A DNA stretch of 64,000 nt, taken from the NCBI GenBank assembly GCA_013398955.1, contig VWPU01010145.1, forward strand, positions 682,001 to 746,000. The letters are read 5' to 3'. The notes under the pieces were generated by a model. The model worked only from the letters and a program-made list of their open reading frames with translations. It was not told the origin of the DNA and did not search any database. The first letter of the stretch is position 1, and the number at the start of each line of letters is the position of its first letter. Below are positions 58,606-64,000 of the stretch, piece after piece. The DNA is from Callaeas wilsoni (lineage: Eukaryota > Chordata > Aves > Passeriformes > Callaeidae). Position numbers and translations under genes: made by a program.

Positions 58606-59207
58606 TGTGGTTTGGGATGGGATAGAGTTAATTTTCTTCATAGTAGCTGGTAAGGGCTGTGTCCTGGACTTGTGCTGAAAACAGTGTTGATACCACAGAG
58701 ACGCTTTCCTTACTGCTGAGCAGGGCATGCACAGGGTCAAGGCTTTTTCTGCCTCTCACCCTGCCCCACCATCAAGGAGGCTGAGGGTGCACAAGGAGCT
58801 GGGAAGGGACGCAACCAGGACATCTGACTTCAATGGGCCAAAGGAATATTCCAGACCATATGGCATCATGCTCAGCAATAAAACTGTGAATGGAGGTTGG
58901 CAGGGAGGCAGCTGCTCAGGGACTTGACTGTTCATTGGTTGGTGGGTGATGAGCAACTGTTTTCGTTTTCATAACTAATTTTTTTCTTGTGTTTTATCTT
59001 ACTCTCTCCTTGATGTTTTGGTGTTTGGGATTTTTTTCCTTACAATTAAAAAAACAAATCAGCTTTTTAAATATTGAACTGATTTTATTTTAATACATAA
59101 GTTTCTTTCTCACTTTTACCCTTCAGATTCTTTCCCCCATCCCACTGTGGGGGAGTGAGCAAGCAACTGTGTAGTACTTCATCACTGGCTGGGGTTAAAC
59201 CACAACA
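58606..59207 (+). mobile_element. Solo LTR, plus orientation, related but distinct subfamily
   Basis: Starts TGTGGTTTGGGATGGGATAG, continues GAGTTAATTTTCTTCATAGT and AGTAGCTGGTAAGGGCTGTG, and ends GGGTTAAACCACAACA. The 5' third matches the intronic fragment at 15000-15230 better than it matches the two minus-strand LTRs, and it lacks their ATT tract. No internal retroviral sequence adjoins it. Confidence 0.88.
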
Positions 59208-59234
59208 GCTGGATAGAAGTTTGTCCCTATGAGG

Positions 59235-59417
59235 ACAACCAAGCAAAGGCACAGGTTGTCCAGAGAGGTGATGCACTCTCCATCTCTGAGGGTTTTCAAA
59301 CCCTGACTGGATGGAACCCTTATCAGCTTGGCCTGACCTCAGAGCTGACTCTGCTGTGAGGCAGAGGCCTCCTGTGCCCCCCCCCACTTAAATTTTGCAG
59401 TCCTGTGATCCCATGAT
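59235..59417 (+). mobile_element. CR1 LINE 3' fragment
   Basis: GTTGTCCAGAGAGGTGATGC, CTGACTGGATGGAACCCTTA, GGCCTGACCTCAGAGCTGAC and the tail TCCTGTGATCCCATGAT. It lies about 30 bases after the LTR. Confidence 0.8.
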
Positions 59418-60360
59418 CTTTCATGTCCATCCTCTTCAAAACATGTCCCTCCAGTCCTTTAAAATTCTGGGCAGACATCACAGCAACATCTGCAATATGT
59501 GCAGAGCCACCTCTTGCTGTACCTTACCTTGTACCTTCCTGAGGTCCAATCTCAGCACTGCAGCTGCACTTCAGCAAGATGGCTGAAACAGATTTCTTTG
59601 GGTGCTGCATGGGAGGAACTTCCTCCTTCTTCCCTCCTTCTAGTAGTTCTTGGTTAAAAAAAAACCAAACAAATAAAGAAACAAACAAAACGCTGCATCT
59701 TTATCTTACTTTCATATCTGAAAACAGGTAAAAAATTATTGATGAGAGCCCCTTTGTGTCTCCATTAAGAAGCTTTAATGGGAATCTGGGCTATCTGCCT
59801 TGAAGACACATATGTAGGTACATTTCCACAAGATACTCTAGAAGGTAATAATAAACCCCTTTGCGAGCAGTATGTGAGTTTACATTTGTATCTGATTCTG
59901 TTCTCAGTTTGTCTCATGCATAGTTCTGGCCATGGCTAAAGAGTTTGATTCTCAGACCAAATGCATTGCTCGTAATTTTTTATGAAACTAGAATCTTCAA
60001 ATTTCTTCAAACTCATAGTTTAGGTACTTTTGATTGAAAAAAAAAATCCAGAATGCATTAAAAAACAATAAATATTGAATTATATAAGCATACACTGACA
60101 TTTCTTTAAGTCCACAAAAATAATACTACAGGAATAGATAAAAAATTGCAACATTACTGCCAGAGGAAGGATGAAAGCATGTCCCTCAAACTGGGATGAA
60201 AACACTCTTGTGTTGGGACTATGTGTCACTGAAAGGACTGAAAATTACATCTGCACAATGTAGGCACCAATTACTCAGAAAACTGTGAATTTTCATGCTA
60301 TATGTTTTTAAAATATAGGCAGGTGCTCATGTTTGCACCAGCACTGGCATTGACTAATAG
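59418..60360. other. Intergenic, no gene recognised
   Basis: Unique sequence, with an A-rich tract (about 59,653-59,690). No gene is seen. Confidence 0.55.
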
Positions 60361-60397
60361 TCATAGAATCATAGACATAGAATCATAGTCATAGAAA
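60361..60397 (-). repeat. CR1-type 3' tail microsatellite, displaced
   Basis: TCATAGAATCATAGACATAG and similar units are the reverse complement of a CR1 tail. It sits immediately left of a plus-strand CR1, with no minus-strand CR1 body attached. It probably belongs to the minus-strand CR1 that starts at 60975 (see findings). Confidence 0.75.
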
Positions 60398-60974
60398 GCC
60401 AATCATACCCTGGGCTGCATCAGAAGAAGTTTGGCCAGCAGCTCAAGGGAGATGATTCTGCCCCTCTACTCTCTCACAAGATCACACCTTAAGTGCTGCA
60501 TCCCGGTCTGGTGCTCCCAATATGAGAAGGTTGTGGACCTGTTGGAGCAAGTCCAGAGGAAGGCCATGAAGATGATTAGAGGGCTGGAGCATCTCTGCTG
60601 TGGAGACAGGCTGAGAGAGTTGGGGTTGATCAATCTACAGAAGAGAAGCCTCTGGGTAGACCTCATAGCAGCCTTCAAGTACCTAAAGGAAGCCTACAGG
60701 AAAGACAGGGAGGGACAGTTCATCAGGGAGTGTAGTGATAGGACAAGAGTTAATGGTTTGAAACTGAAAGTGAGTTGATCTAGGTCAGGGTTAGGGAGAA
60801 ATTCTTCCACTGGTGAGGCAGTGGAACCAGTTTCACAGAGAAGTTGTTGCCCATCCCTGGAAATGTTCAAGGCCAGGTTGGATGAGGCTTTGACCAGCCT
60901 GTCCCTCCTGATGACAGAGGGTTTGGAATGAAATGAACAACCTTCCAACCCAAACCGCTCTATGGTTCTATGAT
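60398..60974 (+). mobile_element. CR1 LINE 3' end, plus orientation, probably nested
   Basis: CCCTGGGCTGCATCAGAAGA, AGTCCAGAGGAAGGCCATGA, GAGAGAGTTGGGGTTGATCA, TAGTGATAGGACAAGAGTTA, CTTCCAACCCAAACCGCTCT and the tail ATGGTTCTATGATA. The frames at 60431-60778 and 60694-60948 are remnants or shadows of it. Confidence 0.96.
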
Positions 60975-61446
60975 AATCATAGAATCATGGGATTGTTAGA
61001 TCGGAGAAGATCATTATGTCTCAACTTTAGCTGAGCACTGCCAAGTCCACCAAAAAACAGGTGTTCCTAAGTGCCACATCCCTCAAATTTTTGAACACTT
61101 CCAGGGAAGGTGATTTCGCCACGTCTGGCCAGTTTCTTCCAATGCGTGACCACCCTTTCAGTGAAGATATTTTTCCTAATACCCAAACGAAACCCTCCCT
61201 GACACAACTTGAGGCTGTTTCCTCTCGTCCTGTCACTTGTTACTTCGGAGAAGAGATCAACCCCTACCTGGCTACAGCCTCCTTTCATGCCCTTGTAGAG
61301 AGAGAAGTTTCCCCCATGAGCCTTCTTTTCTCCAGGCTAAGAAACCCAGCTCCCTCAGCTGCTCCTCATGGGAGCTATGTTCCAGACACCGCACCAGGTT
61401 TGCTGCTTTGCTTTGAACACACGCCAGCACCTCAACGTCTTGCAGT
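60975..61446 (-). mobile_element. CR1 LINE 3' end, minus orientation, tail-to-tail with the previous copy
   Basis: Begins with the reverse-complement tail ATCATAGAATCATGGGATTG and continues ACACTTCCAGGGAAGGTGAT, TTCCTCTCGTCCTGTCACTT, CCAGGCTAAGAAACCCAGCT and CACGCCAGCACCTCAACGTC. The plus-strand frame of 233 codons at 61061-61762 runs antisense through this CR1 into the GC-rich patch and is not a gene. Confidence 0.95.
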
Positions 61447-61499
61447 CGCAGCGTCGTCTAATTTCTTCTTGTTAATTTGCGCTTGTATTCCCTTTCTCT

Positions 61500-61690
61500 C
61501 TTCCAGCCGGGCTCCCCGGCGAGCGCAGCTCTGCGGTGGGTATCGGGGAGCAGAGGAACCGAGGGCTGCTCCCTGCGCTGCCACCACGAGAGGTCCCCCC
61601 AGCCCCGCCAGCCGGGGCTGCGCCTGCCGCCTGCCGCGGCGTCAGGTCGCAGCAGCCGCTGTCGTCTTGAGAAAGCCACTTCGTCAAACT
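61500..61690. promoter_or_regulatory. Isolated CpG-rich patch
   Basis: About 190 bases, sharply GC-rich with closely spaced CpGs (for example CCCCGGCGAGCGCAGCTCTG and GCCGCCTGCCGCGGCGTCAG), in AT-rich surroundings and directly after a CR1. It could be a small CpG-island promoter or first exon (for example of a non-coding RNA or an upstream exon of a neighbouring gene). No coding product is recognisable on either strand. Confidence 0.4.
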
Positions 61691-64000
61691 TGGGTGCCTG
61701 AAATGAAGCACCTGGCTAAGAAATTTATTTATGGGGTTCCCCCCCCCCTCAATGGACATTGACTAAATATTAAGAATAATTTAGAAAAATATTCTGTCTC
61801 TGGTAAACCCTCAAATAAACCCAATCATTTTCTCTCGTCTCCGAAGCTACTTTTAAAACTATAATGGATGTGAAAACATTTTGGTACCAGCGGGGGCCCC
61901 TCGCAAATGGATGTGCACTAAACCTTTTCACACAGCACTTGTCACTGAATCGTATTCAGAGCTGCATGTTGGTAGGCATGAAGATGACTTCAGGCAGGGG
62001 TGTGCTCCAGCTGAACTGTGAACATGAATAAAGGCCTGTGGCAGTGAAAGTGACACATATCTCTGCAATATTCATCAACAGGAAAGGCAGGTGCAGGCAG
62101 CAGCAAATTAGCCATCCTGTTAGGTTTGGTCAATGCTGTACCTCAATGGTTGTCACTCATTTTTTAAAAAATTAATTAAAAATCATGTGAGAGACCAACT
62201 CGTTGCAAATTAATTGCTATTGCAAAAGGTAATGGCGAGGAACAGATTGGCCTAGTTGTACAATTAGAAAGAACCAGGGGCTAAATTTGGTGAGATTGTG
62301 CCCTAGCCTTAATCCAACAAAGCATGCATTTAATTTTCAGTTCATAAGCAATTTGTTGACATCAGTATAATTATTCTCATGTTTGAAACTATGCACCTGT
62401 AAAAATGCCATAGAGGGTGGGACCTCTCCCTTCAATACCCTCAGAGTGTTCACACAATAGTGCTCTTTATAGTGTCTGAAAATCTGGTTCCTCAGCTTCC
62501 TTTGCCTGCAGTGATACTGCCCTGTATGAGAAACAGGTCATTTTGGGCCCAGTCCTACCATGAGCTCCACTTAGGCAGATGTCGAAGCCATAAAGAGTCT
62601 CTATAGCCCAATCCTCTTAAAGCCTGTTTGCACTAACTGCCATGATGAATCCAGGTGCCTGTTGCATTCTTTCTGCATCAAACTGAGTTTGGAAATATGA
62701 CAAAACAACTTCAGGTAATTCAAGATTATTGCTGCATCAGGGGAACAGCTTTAGCTTGCGAAAAACTTAGGCAGTGCCTTGTCTGGAAAAAATGACCTGT
62801 TCACTTACAGCCTCAAAAATTCTGTAAGTGGCTTATGATTAGGACACTGTGAGAATCCAGTCCAGTAGACTTAGAGGTTGGTTTACCTAAGCTCCCTAAA
62901 ACTCTTGCTTAATTCCCAGATAAAAAAATGTTCTGTAAGTATACAGCACTGTTACCAAGCGAAACTGGGGAAAGAGGCTGCGTCGGAATGTGCGATGCCC
63001 TAGCAACAAAGCTCAGAGAGGTACTGCAGCACACAAAGCACAGTGCGTGTGTTTGCATGCACTAGTCATAAACACTTAGGCTCTAGCACTGGATGACCCA
63101 GGGGGAAATGAAGTAACCTTGTAAGTGGCTGATTAGAAGGGAAAAATGTTATCCTGTCATTAAAGAGTGATTGAAGAGAGGAATAAATTTCCAGACCAAA
63201 GACACGAACTGAAAGAATTTGAATTACTTTCTGATGCTAAGTATATCAGGCATTTGGACAGTGGCCATAGCTGCAAAGCTACTGTGTGGTGAGCCAGGAG
63301 TCAAGTTCACCATGGAACTGTCACCACGGAGGAGTGGCTGAGGAGTGCCCTTCCCAAAAGGCACCGGCACACTGGTCACATGGACTTGTGTTGGAGCTCA
63401 GTCACGCAGTAAGTTAGAAGCTTTACAAAGTGCCAGGTTGATGCCTTACAGTAGTGCCTTCAGCCATGGCACCAGCTTTTTGTTTGGATATCAAAGAGAC
63501 AGGAAAAATACTTGTGTGCATGTGTATTCCTACAGGCATTCTATTCCACCCAGAGAAAATAGAATCTGACCCTTAAAAGGGGCTGCTGCGGAGATTAGAG
63601 CACCAATTTCAGAAGCAGTTGCCTTGAGTCTGCCAGCTTTGTACTTAAACACTTAAAGTTCTGAAATTTTTGTTTAGTGGATATTTCTAATGTGAATGAA
63701 AAGTGCAAGAGAAAGCTTATGTACAAACACAAATTGGAGTTTTGAAGCCTAGTCTCTTCTAAAAATCTTAGCAATTGTGTAGAAAAACTTGAACGAACCC
63801 ATATGTTTGCATCAGCTTTGAAGAAAGAAAACATATGAAAATCTTCTTCTTAGGGCACGCATTTCTACTTGTTATCAAACTATTTATGATCACATATATT
63901 TGTATAGAAGGGCTTTTTCATATTGTTTTCATATTTCAGTGTCTTACTTTATGATGGTTGGTACCAGAATTACTATAGAAATGGGGAAACTCTGTTACAT
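61691..64000. other. Intergenic, no gene recognised
   Basis: Unique sequence to the right edge. A non-repetitive AT-rich stretch at about 62,130-62,400 with several TTAATT and ATTA words could be a conserved element. No exon of TNFRSF19 or any other gene was recognised. Confidence 0.5.

Noticed and set aside
61061..61762. Plus-strand frame of 233 codons
   Set aside because: It is antisense to a CR1 element for most of its length and then crosses the CpG-rich patch. No protein family was recognised.
24300..64000. Exons of TNFRSF19 or another neighbouring gene, expected from synteny
   Set aside because: I looked for cysteine-rich receptor repeats and other recognisable protein segments in all frames given and found none. 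The interval appears non-coding in this window.

Overview
This window looks like nuclear DNA from a bird. Many copies of the CR1 retrotransposon lie across it, several ending in the octamer-like 3' tail (ATTCTRTG repeats) typical of avian CR1. Solo long terminal repeats of an avian endogenous-retrovirus type are also present. The only recognisable protein-coding gene is vertebrate-like, with GT/AG introns. The species cannot be named from the sequence. The LTR type suggests a neoavian bird, but that is from memory and not tested.

Region 1 (about 1-24,300, minus strand) holds the 5' half of SACS, which encodes sacsin, a giant co-chaperone. I could place eight coding exons with exact splice junctions and continuous reading phase: 23594-23744, 20804-20891, 17746-17831, 15261-15372, 14159-14305, 11399-12881, 8369-8460 and the giant exon from 4444 off the left edge. 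A probable first exon ends at 23965 in a CpG-rich promoter. Together they encode about 2,200 residues: the N-terminal ubiquitin-like domain, the whole first sacsin repeat with its Hsp90-like ATP-binding motifs, and the start and middle of the second repeat. The third repeat, J domain and HEPN domain lie beyond the left edge. The start codon appears to be split by the first intron (AT|G).

Region 2 (about 24,300-64,000) is a gene-poor interval upstream of SACS. I found no protein-coding exon in it. It contains CR1 fragments of several ages and both orientations, three solo LTRs (30951-31552, 43816-44384 and 58606-59207), simple repeats, a nested CR1 pair near 60.4-61.4 kb, and a small isolated CpG-rich patch at about 61.5-61.7 kb. 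From known vertebrate synteny the next gene in this direction would be TNFRSF19, but none of its exons was recognised. Some unique, AT-rich stretches (about 42.0-42.6, 51.2-51.4 and 62.1-62.4 kb) could be conserved regulatory elements. This needs an alignment to test.

I found no new biological system. The most informative points are the split SACS start codon, the contrast in exon structure between sacsin repeats 1 and 2, an LTR fragment close beside a SACS exon, the nested CR1 insertion, and the isolated CpG patch.
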